Source: Methanosarcinaceae archaeon
Lineage (GTDB): Archaea; Halobacteriota; Methanosarcinia; Methanosarcinales; Methanosarcinaceae
Reading direction: 5' to 3'
DNA length: 47,396 nucleotides
Assembly (NCBI GenBank): GCA_023544565.1
Contig: JAMJFS010000012.1
Span: forward strand, 1 to 47,396
This document shows, one piece after another, positions 33,545 through 42,379 of this stretch (position 1 is the first letter of the stretch; each line of letters begins with the position of its first letter). The notes under the pieces are model-generated. The model was given only the letters and a program-made list of their open reading frames with translations. It was not told where the DNA came from and did not search any database. A program made the translations under genes and the position numbers.

Positions 33545-33570
33545 CTGCTTAATATCTTATTTTTTGGCAT

Positions 33571-34608
33571 ATGAGCAAAACATCGGGCGATCAGTTTCAT
33601 ATTGGCATCATAGAGTTTCTCTGGTCAGTGAAACTGTTTGCCGCATCGGTTACCATAGCGTGTATATTCAGCATTGCCGTGTATGTGATAATGACGATAT
33701 TTGCCGAGCCACAGCCCGTTAGTACTGCAATTGCTGCAACCGCATCGGCTGCTATGGCAAAGGTTGAGGTGGGAGCCAGATACATCAGCCCTATGTGGTC
33801 GATATTCGTGTTCAACACGATTGCCATATTTACAGCATCTTTTGGAACCGGATTATTATCATATATACACAATGTTTTTAGTGGAGAATTTTCCTTTCGT
33901 TCAAAACATCCGATATATGCTGCCGTATCTATCAAAATGGATGAGATGTTTACCATATTTTATAGACATATTCGGCACTTTGCCTCGACGTTAGATTCTG
34001 ATCTATCAAAAATAGAAACTATAATTATAACTGAAAAAAATACTCATTTAGATGAAAATACATCATCGGTATGGGATTTTTGCGGTTATACCAGGGAAGA
34101 TTACCGCATGTTCGCATACTTCCTGTCCTATATTGTGCCTGTATTAATGCTAATAATAAACGGGATAATTCTTGGGATCATGCTTGCGTTCTTTGTTTTT
34201 AATGGTGCGATGTCCGGATACGAGAGCATGGGAATGCATGGTATGGTTATCGGACTTTTTTATACGATTTCATATTTTGTATTTTCTATCCTGCCACATG
34301 GAATTATCGAATTGCCTATATTATTTTTGGCAGCATCACTCGGATACAGGTTCGCACACGTGCAATCGGAGGCTATCGCTAAAGAGAACTTTTTTATGGG
34401 TGATGACATAGAGAGCATAAACAGGGATGTTTCACGCATCAATTCTATGACTTCTGAGTATCTTAAGTCAAGATATCTGTGGACTGTATTTGGGATTGCG
34501 GTTATACTTCTGCTCATTGCTGCTTATATTGAGATATATGTGACACCTGTGGTTTTGGAATATGCAATGGGTGCTGTTGAACAATTATTGAACGTAGGGT
34601 TTGCCTAA
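33571..34608 (+). CDS. SpoIIM (DUF95)-family integral membrane protein
   Basis: The 345-residue protein has about five membrane segments, around residues 20-45, 75-100, 180-210, 225-255 and 305-330. The signature VFSILPHGIIELPILFLAASLGYRFAH is the stage II sporulation M family motif. Archaeal homologues are common and not linked to sporulation; their role is unknown, perhaps transport or membrane organisation. It follows hisG by 26 bases but need not be co-regulated. Confidence 0.85.
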   Translation: MSKTSGDQFHIGIIEFLWSVKLFAASVTIACIFSIAVYVIMTIFAEPQPVSTAIAATASAAMAKVEVGARYISPMWSIFVFNTIAIFTASFGTGLLSYIHNVFSGEFSFRSKHPIYAAVSIKMDEMFTIFYRHIRHFASTLDSDLSKIETIIITEKNTHLDENTSSVWDFCGYTREDYRMFAYFLSYIVPVLMLIINGIILGIMLAFFVFNGAMSGYESMGMHGMVIGLFYTISYFVFSILPHGIIELPILFLAASLGYRFAHVQSEAIAKENFFMGDDIESINRDVSRINSMTSEYLKSRYLWTVFGIAVILLLIAAYIEIYVTPVVLEYAMGAVEQLLNVGFA

Positions 34609-34633
34609 TTGTTTTGAACACAAAATGAGTAAT

Positions 34634-34652
34634 CCGCCGCATGCGGCGTATT
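34634..34652 (+). repeat. GC-rich perfect palindrome
   Basis: CGCCGCATGCGGCG (34637-34650) is a perfect 14-bp palindrome directly after the SpoIIM-like gene. Similar CCGCC..GGCGG motifs occur at 7465, 9936, 10711 and 30066. It may be a REP-like element or a terminator stem. Confidence 0.6.
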
Positions 34653-34870
34653 CCAATCATTAAGATGATTTTCGCTGATGTTCTAATTTAATCTATGTGT
34701 ATATTTTTCAAATTATGTTTATCACGAAAACATTCATTTCATTCACGTTAATGATGTGAAAATACGCCGTAAACTATTTAGTTTACCTAACCTTTTTATG
34801 AATGGTACATATAATAATAAACAATATATGCAACAGTGGAAATAAATTTTTTATGGGTTTGGTGGATACA

Positions 34871-36637
34871 ATGGATAAGAGAATATTATCAATATTTGCA
34901 AGTTTCTTGATTTTGCTATCTATAACTGTTGTACCGGCTATCGCCGCGCCTTCGGATAATGAAAAGGTGTCAGTTATCATCAGCTTCAAAGATAAGCCTG
35001 ATGCAGCACTTGTAAAAGCACATGGTGGAGATGTTAAACAACAATACACGATAATTCCGGCAATATCTGCTGATGTGCCCGCAAAAGCACTATATGGGTT
35101 ATCGCACAATCCTAAGATCGATATTATAGAACTTGATGCTAAAGTCCAAGCAATGGGTGAGGTCACTCCTTGGGGCATAGAAAGAATACAGGCTCCTGCA
35201 GTTCATACGAACGGCATTGACGGCGCTGGAATTAAAGTTGCAATAATCGATACAGGTATAAATTACAACCATCCTGACCTTAAAGATAATTACATCAAAG
35301 GATACGATTTCGTTAATGGTGATGGTGATCCAATGGACGATGCCGGACATGGCACTCATGTCGCAGGCACGGTGGGGGCAATCGATAACGATATTGGTGT
35401 TATCGGTGCAGCACCTGGAGTTGACCTCTATGCGCTGAAAGTACTAGGAGCGGATGGAAGCGGGTCATACAGTAATATTATATCAGCGATCCAGTGGGCA
35501 GTTGACAATAAAATGGACGTGGCATCCATGAGCCTTGGTGGCTCATTCAATTTAAAAGCGCTTGAAAACGCATGTAATAAGGCTTATGCAAACGGAGTAG
35601 TGATCGTAGCTGCTGCAGGAAATGATGGAAGGCAAAAAGTAAGCTATCCAGCAGCATATCGTTCTGTGATCGCAGTGGCAGCCACTGACAATAATGATGT
35701 TCGTGCACGATTTTCTAACTATGGTTCCCAGATCGAACTTTCAGCACCAGGCGTGGATATTAATTCCACTACAGTGGGAGGCGGCTACAGTGGAAATACA
35801 TGGGACGGTACCAGTATGGCAACACCACATGTTACAGGTGCAGTGGCACTATTGTTGACCACATCCGTGCCAATAGGCTATGATACCAATAACAATAACC
35901 AATGGGACCCTGCTGAAGTAAGACTGAGGCTGCAAGATACAGCAACAGATCTGGGAGCAGATGGTAAGGATAATTATTACGGATATGGACTGATCAACGC
36001 AGCAGCGGCAGTTGAATTTACGAGTCCGCAACCCATATCGGATACAACAGCACCGGTAATCACCTTAATTGGACCGAACACAGTTACCATTGAAGTAGGC
36101 ACTATATATATTGATGCAGGCGCAACGGCGAATGATAGCAAAGATGGTGATATTACAAGCTCAATTATTACAGTCAATAATGTGATTAACACAACTGTTG
36201 GAACATATACAGTCACATATGATGTTACAGATTCATCTGGAAATGAGGCAACACAAGTTGTAAGAACGGTAGATGTTAAAGATACAACGCCACCACCGGC
36301 AGGGGATTCTTATATGCACATCGCCAATATAACAATGACACTAGGTACCAAGAAAGCAGGTAAAAACACGTTTACATGGGCTCTGGCAACTGTGACTGTC
36401 TTTGATAGCTATAACAATCCTGTCCCGAATGCCGTAGTAAGTGGATTATGGAGTGACGCTACTTCGGATAGCGACATTGGTACAACGGATGCTTACGGAA
36501 TGGTTACTGTACAATCGAATAATATTAGAAGTCTTGAAGGTACGTTTATTTTTACGGTAACTAACGTTGTGCTAACCGACTGGACCTATAACACCACTGC
36601 AAACTTGGAAGTATCTGATAGTATAACTGTTCCTTGA
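34871..36637 (+). CDS. Secreted subtilisin-like serine protease (S8)
   Basis: The 588-residue protein has a signal peptide (1-25, ends VVPAIAA) and an inhibitor_I9-type propeptide (about 31-92). The catalytic domain (about 100-395) has Asp127 (AIIDTG), His163 (GHGTHVAG), oxyanion Asn251 (AAAGND) and Ser315 (DGTSMATPHV); all are intact. A DUF5011-type immunoglobulin-like domain follows (about 418-495, ITLIGPNTVTIEVGTIYIDA onward), then a second beta domain (about 502-588). No membrane or sorting anchor is visible, so it is probably released or held by its Ig-like domains. ATG 34871 follows TTGGTGG. Confidence 0.92.
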   Translation: MDKRILSIFASFLILLSITVVPAIAAPSDNEKVSVIISFKDKPDAALVKAHGGDVKQQYTIIPAISADVPAKALYGLSHNPKIDIIELDAKVQAMGEVTPWGIERIQAPAVHTNGIDGAGIKVAIIDTGINYNHPDLKDNYIKGYDFVNGDGDPMDDAGHGTHVAGTVGAIDNDIGVIGAAPGVDLYALKVLGADGSGSYSNIISAIQWAVDNKMDVASMSLGGSFNLKALENACNKAYANGVVIVAAAGNDGRQKVSYPAAYRSVIAVAATDNNDVRARFSNYGSQIELSAPGVDINSTTVGGGYSGNTWDGTSMATPHVTGAVALLLTTSVPIGYDTNNNNQWDPAEVRLRLQDTATDLGADGKDNYYGYGLINAAAAVEFTSPQPISDTTAPVITLIGPNTVTIEVGTIYIDAGATANDSKDGDITSSIITVNNVINTTVGTYTVTYDVTDSSGNEATQVVRTVDVKDTTPPPAGDSYMHIANITMTLGTKKAGKNTFTWALATVTVFDSYNNPVPNAVVSGLWSDATSDSDIGTTDAYGMVTVQSNNIRSLEGTFIFTVTNVVLTDWTYNTTANLEVSDSITVP

Positions 36638-36651
36638 GAATCAGAAATTCT

Positions 36652-36684
36652 GGCGTCCGATCCGGTCGCCAAATCTTTTTTTAT
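36652..36684 (+). terminator. Terminator hairpin after the protease gene
   Basis: GGCG-TCCGATCCGGT-CGCC is followed by AAATCTTTTTTTATTTTTG. It lies 15 bases after the protease stop and just before the convergent methionine synthase gene end. Confidence 0.55.
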
Positions 36685-36689
36685 TTTTG

Positions 36690-37721
36690 TTATCGTTTCT
36701 CAAATTCCGTAACCCCGCGCGCCACATTGTTAAGCAACTGCGCAGCGATCTGTTGAGATGGCCATGCACCAAGTCCACAGTCAGGTCCGACATACTTAAT
36801 ACAATCGCCAAATATGGAATACGTTTTCTCAAGTCGTTTTGTTATAACTTCAGGAGTTTCCATGTCTGTAACGATCTCCAGAAGACGCGCAGGTTCTTTC
36901 CAGACATTGGTATTGTACTTTTCATTGAGCACGGCCGCGAGGTTGAAAATATCCGTGCGTGCAACCCCTATGCGCAGGAACGAATCTGAATGTTCCAATA
37001 CCTTCTTGTCAATAAGGTCAAGATATGACGGATTCCCAGCTGACTCCACTCCGATAACACTGATAGTTGGGGTGTCACATGCGAGTTTATAATGCAGGGG
37101 AGAATGCAAATGGATCTCAACATCCGCGCCATGTTTACTTGCTGACTGTGAGGCAGTTGTAAGTGCAGTGACCAGATCAGAGTTATTGAACATTACCTGC
37201 GGATTGATGCCAATACTCGGCTCATCAATAGAAACGGTCTTGATGTTGAAGTTCTTTGCCGACTTGATGGAATTTTTGACAAAACTATCCACGCTTCCAG
37301 CCAAAAGGTTCAGGATATCAGTATAATCTGTGCCACCAAATTCCTTGAGATACAACTCAAGCGGACCTGTAACACATATTCGGACATCGAGTTTCTCACC
37401 ATGCTCCTCCCTGTACTTTGCAGCCACAGTCTCGATAGCCTCAAGTTCCAGTATCCGCGCGCAGTCTTCCTTGACCTTGAACGGCTCTTCGGCACAGTCG
37501 GGGTTGTTGATAATAGACAAAAACTGCGCATTCATATCCTGATACTGCGGATATGTGGGGACCTGCACTCCGACATCGATCTTCTGCTGGAAACTGTCAT
37601 TTATTATGGAGAAAAGTTTTTCATCGTCTACGCGTGATGAAAAGGCTTTGTTGATCCATTCCTTTGTCACGCCATCAGGTAGCGGATAACTGCCAATGTC
37701 ATCGAAGATCATGTCTGTCAT
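36690..37721 (-). CDS. Folate-independent methionine synthase (core-MetE type)
   Basis: The 343-residue protein corresponds to the C-terminal catalytic barrel of MetE without its N-terminal half. This form is found in archaea and takes methyl groups from corrinoid rather than folate donors. The N-terminus DDIGSYPLPDGVTKEW binds homocysteine. Zinc ligands are in VEIHLHSPLHYK (His), GVESAG (Glu) and VGPDCGLGAWP (Cys). The corrinoid-protein donor is inferred from the family. The gene has a TATA box 25-30 bases ahead and is monocistronic. Confidence 0.88.
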   Translation of the reverse strand: MTDMIFDDIGSYPLPDGVTKEWINKAFSSRVDDEKLFSIINDSFQQKIDVGVQVPTYPQYQDMNAQFLSIINNPDCAEEPFKVKEDCARILELEAIETVAAKYREEHGEKLDVRICVTGPLELYLKEFGGTDYTDILNLLAGSVDSFVKNSIKSAKNFNIKTVSIDEPSIGINPQVMFNNSDLVTALTTASQSASKHGADVEIHLHSPLHYKLACDTPTISVIGVESAGNPSYLDLIDKKVLEHSDSFLRIGVARTDIFNLAAVLNEKYNTNVWKEPARLLEIVTDMETPEVITKRLEKTYSIFGDCIKYVGPDCGLGAWPSQQIAAQLLNNVARGVTEFEKR

Positions 37722-37742
37722 GGTCTATTGGTTGGCTGGGAT

Positions 37743-37754
37743 GGGATTTATAGG
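37743..37754 (-). promoter_or_regulatory. TATA box of the methionine synthase gene
   Basis: On the minus strand CCTATAAATCCC is centred 28 bases before ATG 37721, again predicting a near-leaderless message. Confidence 0.55.
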
Positions 37755-37867
37755 TTTGGCGCGCGCGCAGAACTTTGATGCTGTTCTTTCAAATATGATT
37801 GTCATAAAGTTTAACTAATGTGGAAATGCATGATTTAATTATAGAGAACTTAGATTTGGACAAAAAA

Positions 37868-38028
37868 GTGCATCCAGATGTACAATAATATTTTTTGTAA
37901 ACATATCGTACCATCGATTAGTTATTTACAATATTTGAAACCTGAATGTGCTCCATGCCTGAGGGGATAAGCATATCACACTAATTATTTGATTTCCAAA
38001 TATTATTCTTTATACATCTGGATTGCAT
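37868..38028. mobile_element. MITE-like or structured element with terminal inverted repeats
   Basis: The left end (GTGCATCCAGATGTACAATA...) and right end (...TTATACATCTGGATTGCAT) are imperfect inverted repeats of about 26-31 bases, separated by about 105 bases. No protein is encoded inside. The most GC-rich part is CTCCATGCCTGAGGGGATAAG. It could be a miniature transposable element or a structured non-coding RNA. It accounts for much of the 391-base gap between 37722 and 38112; the rest of the gap is AT-rich with no visible gene. Confidence 0.55.
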
Positions 38029-38112
38029 AATTGGTATACAGCCCTTGAGTAACGTTTTATATTATATATAATTATCGCTTATATATAACGATTAACTATG
38101 ATGTTGGCTCAC

Positions 38113-39816
38113 TCACATCGCTTCCGGCGCCCCGATACCGAGCGTATCCAGAGTATTGGCAAGCACGGTCCGCGCACAGTCCACAAGCGCAAGCCTGTTC
38201 ATCCTCAACTCATCTTCCTCGGCGCTTATCACAGGTACGAACCTGTAGAACTGGTTAAATGCATCCGCAAGTTCCCTTGCATATATAGCAAAGATATGAG
38301 GTTTCAATTCACGCGCAGACTGGTCTATAACCCTGTCGAACAAGGCCATTTTCTTAATGAAAGCAACCTCGGTATCCTCGACAAGAACTGAAGGGTCAAC
38401 CTCTGTTTCAGAATTCCATATCCCGTCTTCCTCTGCCTTTTTCAGGATACTGCATGCGCGGGCATGTGCATACTGAATGAAAGGAGCACCCTGTTTCTCA
38501 AAATCAAGCGCGGTTTTCCAGTCGAAGACCGTGGATTTTTCAGGAGACACTTTAACGATATCGTACCGTACAGCACCCATACCAACAACATTAGCAACCT
38601 CTCTTTTGAACTCATCCGACATATCAGGACGGCGCTTCTCAACCTCCAGATAGGCCTGCTCCTCGATCTGGTCGAACAGATCATCAGACGTGATGAACTT
38701 ACCGCGCCGTGTGCTCATCGAGCCTTCGGGTAGTGATACGAACTCAAAGATAACGATCTCAGGCTCAGGCTTACCCATCGCATTCAGGGTTGCCTTGAGC
38801 TGTCCCGATATCAGTTTGTGGTCAGCTCCTAGAACATCTATCATGCGGTCTGCCTGCTCACCTTTCCACTCATGGTATGCAAGGTCACGCGTGGTATAAA
38901 GTGAAGTGCCATCCGTTCGCTGGATAACAAGCGTCTTTTCAAAACCATAATCCGCAAGATCCACAACAAGCGCTCCCTTATCGATCTCGGTACGACCTGT
39001 CGCCTTGATCTCCTCCACGATCCTTGAGACCGCACCGTTACGGATGAAATTGGACTCATTGACGAACTTATCATGAATAACATTCATTCGAAGAAGAGTT
39101 TCCCTGATACCGGAAACTGCAAGAGATACAGCTTCATCAAAACTCTTGATCGTAGCATCATCCCCGTTCTCAACAAGCTGCATACGTTTGTCGATCTCTG
39201 CAACCTTTTCAGGATGTTCTACAAGATCCGCATTTGCCTTGATGTACACATCCGCGATCGCATGGTCGGATTTTTTAGAGGTATCAAACTCAAACTGTGA
39301 CAATGCCCATGATACAATAGCTATCTGACGACCCATGTCATTAACATAATACTGCGCCTCAACGTCATATCCGGCGTGCCTAAGTATACGTGTCAGTGTA
39401 TCACCTATAACGGAATTGCGGATATGTCCGACATGCAGGGGACCATTCGGGTTTGCAGATGTGTGCTCGATCAAGATACTGCCGGTGCAAAAATCGCCGC
39501 CAAAACCTTTCTTTTCACTCCTTATCCTGACAACCGTCTCATCAACATATTTCCGGCTTGCCATAATATTGAGATACGGGCCTATTGTTGTAATTGCCTC
39601 AACATACGAGCCATCCGGTATTGTTACCGCCATAGCGATCTTTTCCGCAATATCCTTTGGACTTTGTTTCGCTTTTGATGCCAGACCAAAAGCAACCCTT
39701 GATGCAATATCTGCATGAGGGGATGGTTCAAGAACTATATCATCAACTTCAAAACCAGCCGACCTGATCGCATTATCCAGTATAGACGTAACTTGCTCTT
39801 TGAATTGTAAAAACAA
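38113..39816 (-). CDS. argS: Arginyl-tRNA synthetase
   Basis: The 567-residue class I synthetase has the HIGH-type motif in HTSANPNGPLHVGHIRNS (HVGH at 128-131) and the KMSKS-like loop in GSMSTRRGKFI. It has the N-terminal Arg-specific domain and the C-terminal anticodon-binding domain ending in DTLGIGAPEAM. The start is a TTG at 39816 with AAAGGTGATC 6 bases ahead. The leader upstream consists of tandem repeats that merge into the end of the aRF1 gene. Confidence 0.95.
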   Translation of the reverse strand: MFLQFKEQVTSILDNAIRSAGFEVDDIVLEPSPHADIASRVAFGLASKAKQSPKDIAEKIAMAVTIPDGSYVEAITTIGPYLNIMASRKYVDETVVRIRSEKKGFGGDFCTGSILIEHTSANPNGPLHVGHIRNSVIGDTLTRILRHAGYDVEAQYYVNDMGRQIAIVSWALSQFEFDTSKKSDHAIADVYIKANADLVEHPEKVAEIDKRMQLVENGDDATIKSFDEAVSLAVSGIRETLLRMNVIHDKFVNESNFIRNGAVSRIVEEIKATGRTEIDKGALVVDLADYGFEKTLVIQRTDGTSLYTTRDLAYHEWKGEQADRMIDVLGADHKLISGQLKATLNAMGKPEPEIVIFEFVSLPEGSMSTRRGKFITSDDLFDQIEEQAYLEVEKRRPDMSDEFKREVANVVGMGAVRYDIVKVSPEKSTVFDWKTALDFEKQGAPFIQYAHARACSILKKAEEDGIWNSETEVDPSVLVEDTEVAFIKKMALFDRVIDQSARELKPHIFAIYARELADAFNQFYRFVPVISAEEDELRMNRLALVDCARTVLANTLDTLGIGAPEAM

Positions 39817-39838
39817 AAATGATCACCTTTTGAATCGT

Positions 39839-39936
39839 TAAATACCTGTGCTAAATTTATGCTAAAACCTGTACTAAATACCTGTGCTAAATTTATGCTA
39901 AAACCTGTACTAAATCCCTGTACTAAATCCCTGTAC
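39839..39936. repeat. Tandem repeats joining the end of aRF1 to the argS leader
   Basis: Two exact 36-bp units (39839-39874 and 39875-39910) begin TAAATACCTGTGC. Two exact 13-bp units TAAATCCCTGTAC (39911-39936) follow, the last covering the aRF1 stop codon. The 36-bp unit itself looks like three decayed 11-13-bp units. The array was probably built by slippage from the end of the aRF1 coding sequence and now forms the argS promoter/leader region. Confidence 0.85.
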
Positions 39937-41170
39937 CATACCGCAGTATCGCAGCAATACCACCAAAAGCGTTCATAAGCTGTGCACCCTCGTCAAAGTC
40001 GGTCGAGATAAACACGACCTCTGTGCCCATCTGGTCGCACATGTCGGATAATTCATCAACCACATCCAATTTCTCAACAACACTCAGGGATGAACCGCAT
40101 TTAGGACAATTGCCTGGAGGTTCTATTTTCTGACCAGCCCTATACTCGCGTGTGATACTGGTCCCATAATCACATGATTCGCATTTTATGATCTCTTTCT
40201 CAGCCCTAAGATCCTCAGAAAGTAACAATACATCAACAGCACCAACATCCAGATTCGCTTTTACAGATTCTGCACCGTATGCAGCTTTTCCTGAATCTGA
40301 AACCAATTCTGCAAAAAACCTTTTCATGATCTTCTTCTCAACCATAAGATCAATGTCTGCCAGCCTTTCACCTGCAACATTCACAAGTTCGGAAAGTCCT
40401 GATTCGTCAGTGTATGCAGCATCAAACAATCCTATGATCTTTTTCTCAATTTCATGATGGAAAAAATGACCAGACTCGAATTCCTCCTTTGTAGGAGAAG
40501 GACCGCCTATCAATACGCCTTCAAAATCCTTTTGGTCTACTGTCATGAACACTTCACTTGCAGCATCCCCGATACGTTTGTAAAAATCATGTATTGCAAT
40601 GAGCCGAAGCTGCTGGAACCTTTGTGCGCTCTGACCACCTTTTCGCTGCTTACCAGGTACATTTGATGTCAAGTGACGGAATGATTCAATATGTTTCCCT
40701 GTCAATAACCCTACAGTTGCCTCTCTGCGATCGAGAACCAAAAGACCGTAGGTCTTCTTATCCCGCATCATATCCTCAAGAGGCTGAAGATAGAATACCG
40801 AATCACAGTGATATTTGTAAGTCTGAATTGGCTCAGGTGGCTCAAGCATAGTTGTTTCCATGTTAGTCTTATTCGCACCAACATCAACCGCACCTGTAAA
40901 ATACACAATACCATTCTCAGGCACTTTTTCAAGATATCGCAATCTTGAAAGCAACGACTCAAGTGCTCCCTGCACATTGGTCTTGGTCAGTTTGGACTTG
41001 ATGTTCGCAGCCTGACCGTGCTCATCCCTTAGCTGGGATGTGACATCCGATATCTGCTTATCATACGGAATATACAGTGATACAAGTTCGGTACCCCTGC
41101 CTTTTTTACCCCTGAGTCCCTCAAGTTTGCGTTTAAATTCGTATTTCTGATGTGCCGATTGTTCTACCAT
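39923..41170 (-). CDS. prf1: Archaeal peptide chain release factor aRF1
   Basis: The 415-residue omnipotent release factor recognises all three stop codons and triggers peptide release. The stop-recognition motif NIKS is at residues 56-59, and the catalytic GGQ is at 178-180 in GKQRKGGQSAQRF. Domain 3 contains the minidomain zinc-type Cys pairs CESCDYG and CPKCGSS. The encoded length is that of archaeal aRF1. The C-terminal codons form part of a 13-bp tandem repeat. Confidence 0.95.
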   Translation of the reverse strand: MVEQSAHQKYEFKRKLEGLRGKKGRGTELVSLYIPYDKQISDVTSQLRDEHGQAANIKSKLTKTNVQGALESLLSRLRYLEKVPENGIVYFTGAVDVGANKTNMETTMLEPPEPIQTYKYHCDSVFYLQPLEDMMRDKKTYGLLVLDRREATVGLLTGKHIESFRHLTSNVPGKQRKGGQSAQRFQQLRLIAIHDFYKRIGDAASEVFMTVDQKDFEGVLIGGPSPTKEEFESGHFFHHEIEKKIIGLFDAAYTDESGLSELVNVAGERLADIDLMVEKKIMKRFFAELVSDSGKAAYGAESVKANLDVGAVDVLLLSEDLRAEKEIIKCESCDYGTSITREYRAGQKIEPPGNCPKCGSSLSVVEKLDVVDELSDMCDQMGTEVVFISTDFDEGAQLMNAFGGIAAILRYGTGI

Positions 41171-41280
41171 TGTGTGAATTCCTCATGATTGGAATTAATG
41201 TTAAGATTAAGATTGAAATTTGATATATGAATGACTTTTGGTTTTTATTACCCTAAGTAGATGTTGATATAAATATAGAT

Positions 41281-41336
41281 TATGAGTGAGATTATGAGTG
41301 AGATTATGAGTGAGATTATGAGTGAGATTATGAGTG
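41281..41336 (+). repeat. 12-bp tandem repeats between aRF1 and TYW1 genes
   Basis: The unit TATGAGTGAGAT occurs four times exactly (41281-41328), plus a partial fifth copy. The last 12 bases of the window (47385-47396) are the same unit. No coding role is visible. Confidence 0.85.
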
Positions 41337-41363
41337 CCACATGTCTATTACATTACCCTTCTT

Positions 41364-42323
41364 TCAAATATCAGAAACCTTTCCATCCTTCGACAAAAGC
41401 ACAACCCTGCTAAGTTCAACATCATCCGCAATCATGTATCCAAGATGATGCGCGATATTCTTTGCGAAAGCCATCACTTCATCATGCTTTGGCATAGCCT
41501 CACGCAGCAGGCGCCCTCTTGAAAACCCAAGATGCATGTATGCTTTGACCTCAACAAAATCAGGTTCTGCCTTTTTTATTAATTCCGCATATCCTGCCGG
41601 GTTAAACATATTCAAACCCTTAACAGCCGTTATCCTGATGGCTGTCCGCGTTTCCTTTTCTTTGAGAACATGCAGGGACTCGTTTATCCTGTTCCACAAA
41701 TTCGGGGATCTGGGTAAACACGCCTTGATGTAGGTACTCTCATCCGGTGCATCCAGGCTCATGTACAACTGACTTGGATTGATCTTTTTCAGCATCTCTG
41801 GATTTGTGCCGTTGGTAACAACAAAAGTACTGATCCCCTGTCTGCCGAATTCCTCAACAAGTTCAGGCAAATATGGGTACATAGTAGGCTCGCCTGATAG
41901 TGATATTGCCGCGTGTTTCGGCTCATTTCCTTCAAGCCAACGCTCCCTTGGTGCGGAACCGCCAAACCCTGAGATCAATTTTCGCTGTGCAGCGATACAT
42001 GACCCCACTATTTCCACTGGAGAATCCCATTCGGTAGGCAATTTTACATCAACTTCCGTGGGGCGCCAGCAATGCAGGCATCCCTGGTTGCACAAGAGCG
42101 TTGGTGTCATCTGGATGCAACGGTGAGACGTGATACCATAAAACCGCGATTTGTAGCATGAACCTTCATCCTTCATCGAACGACCGAGCCAAAGACATGT
42201 CTTGACTGCCGAATGGTTGCCTGCAAGACTATAGCCCTGCTTTTTAAGCAGGGTTTTAAAATCGGGAATATCAATTGTATCCTTTATACCCTTTATATCA
42301 ATTATTTCATCTTGTCCGGACAT
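41364..42323 (-). CDS. taw1: 4-demethylwyosine synthase (TYW1/Taw1)
   Basis: This radical-SAM enzyme condenses pyruvate carbons onto m1G37 of tRNA-Phe, making the tricyclic wyosine base. The radical-SAM cysteines are in CNQGCLHCWRP. A second cluster is expected from upstream Cys (CLWLGRSMKDEGSCYKSRFYG and HRCIQ). The ISLSGEPTMYPYLPELV loop is the family signature. The 319-residue length is that of archaeal Taw1, without the flavodoxin domain of eukaryotic TYW1. ATG 42323 is preferred; a TTG at 42335 would add four residues. Confidence 0.93.
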   Translation of the reverse strand: MSGQDEIIDIKGIKDTIDIPDFKTLLKKQGYSLAGNHSAVKTCLWLGRSMKDEGSCYKSRFYGITSHRCIQMTPTLLCNQGCLHCWRPTEVDVKLPTEWDSPVEIVGSCIAAQRKLISGFGGSAPRERWLEGNEPKHAAISLSGEPTMYPYLPELVEEFGRQGISTFVVTNGTNPEMLKKINPSQLYMSLDAPDESTYIKACLPRSPNLWNRINESLHVLKEKETRTAIRITAVKGLNMFNPAGYAELIKKAEPDFVEVKAYMHLGFSRGRLLREAMPKHDEVMAFAKNIAHHLGYMIADDVELSRVVLLSKDGKVSDI

Positions 42324-42379
42324 TGTAACTCTCAAATTATCAAATTGTATTTAAATCATCGTTCAACTATTATTATTAC

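Noticed and set aside
34660-34702. Possible fifth copy of the 53-bp repeat
   Set aside because: GATTTTCGCTGATGTTCTAA is only loosely similar, and the TATA-rich half is missing.
37754-37765. Alternating GCGCGCGCGC run as Z-DNA or regulatory site
   Set aside because: Only about 10 bases, upstream of the methionine synthase TATA box; no further support.
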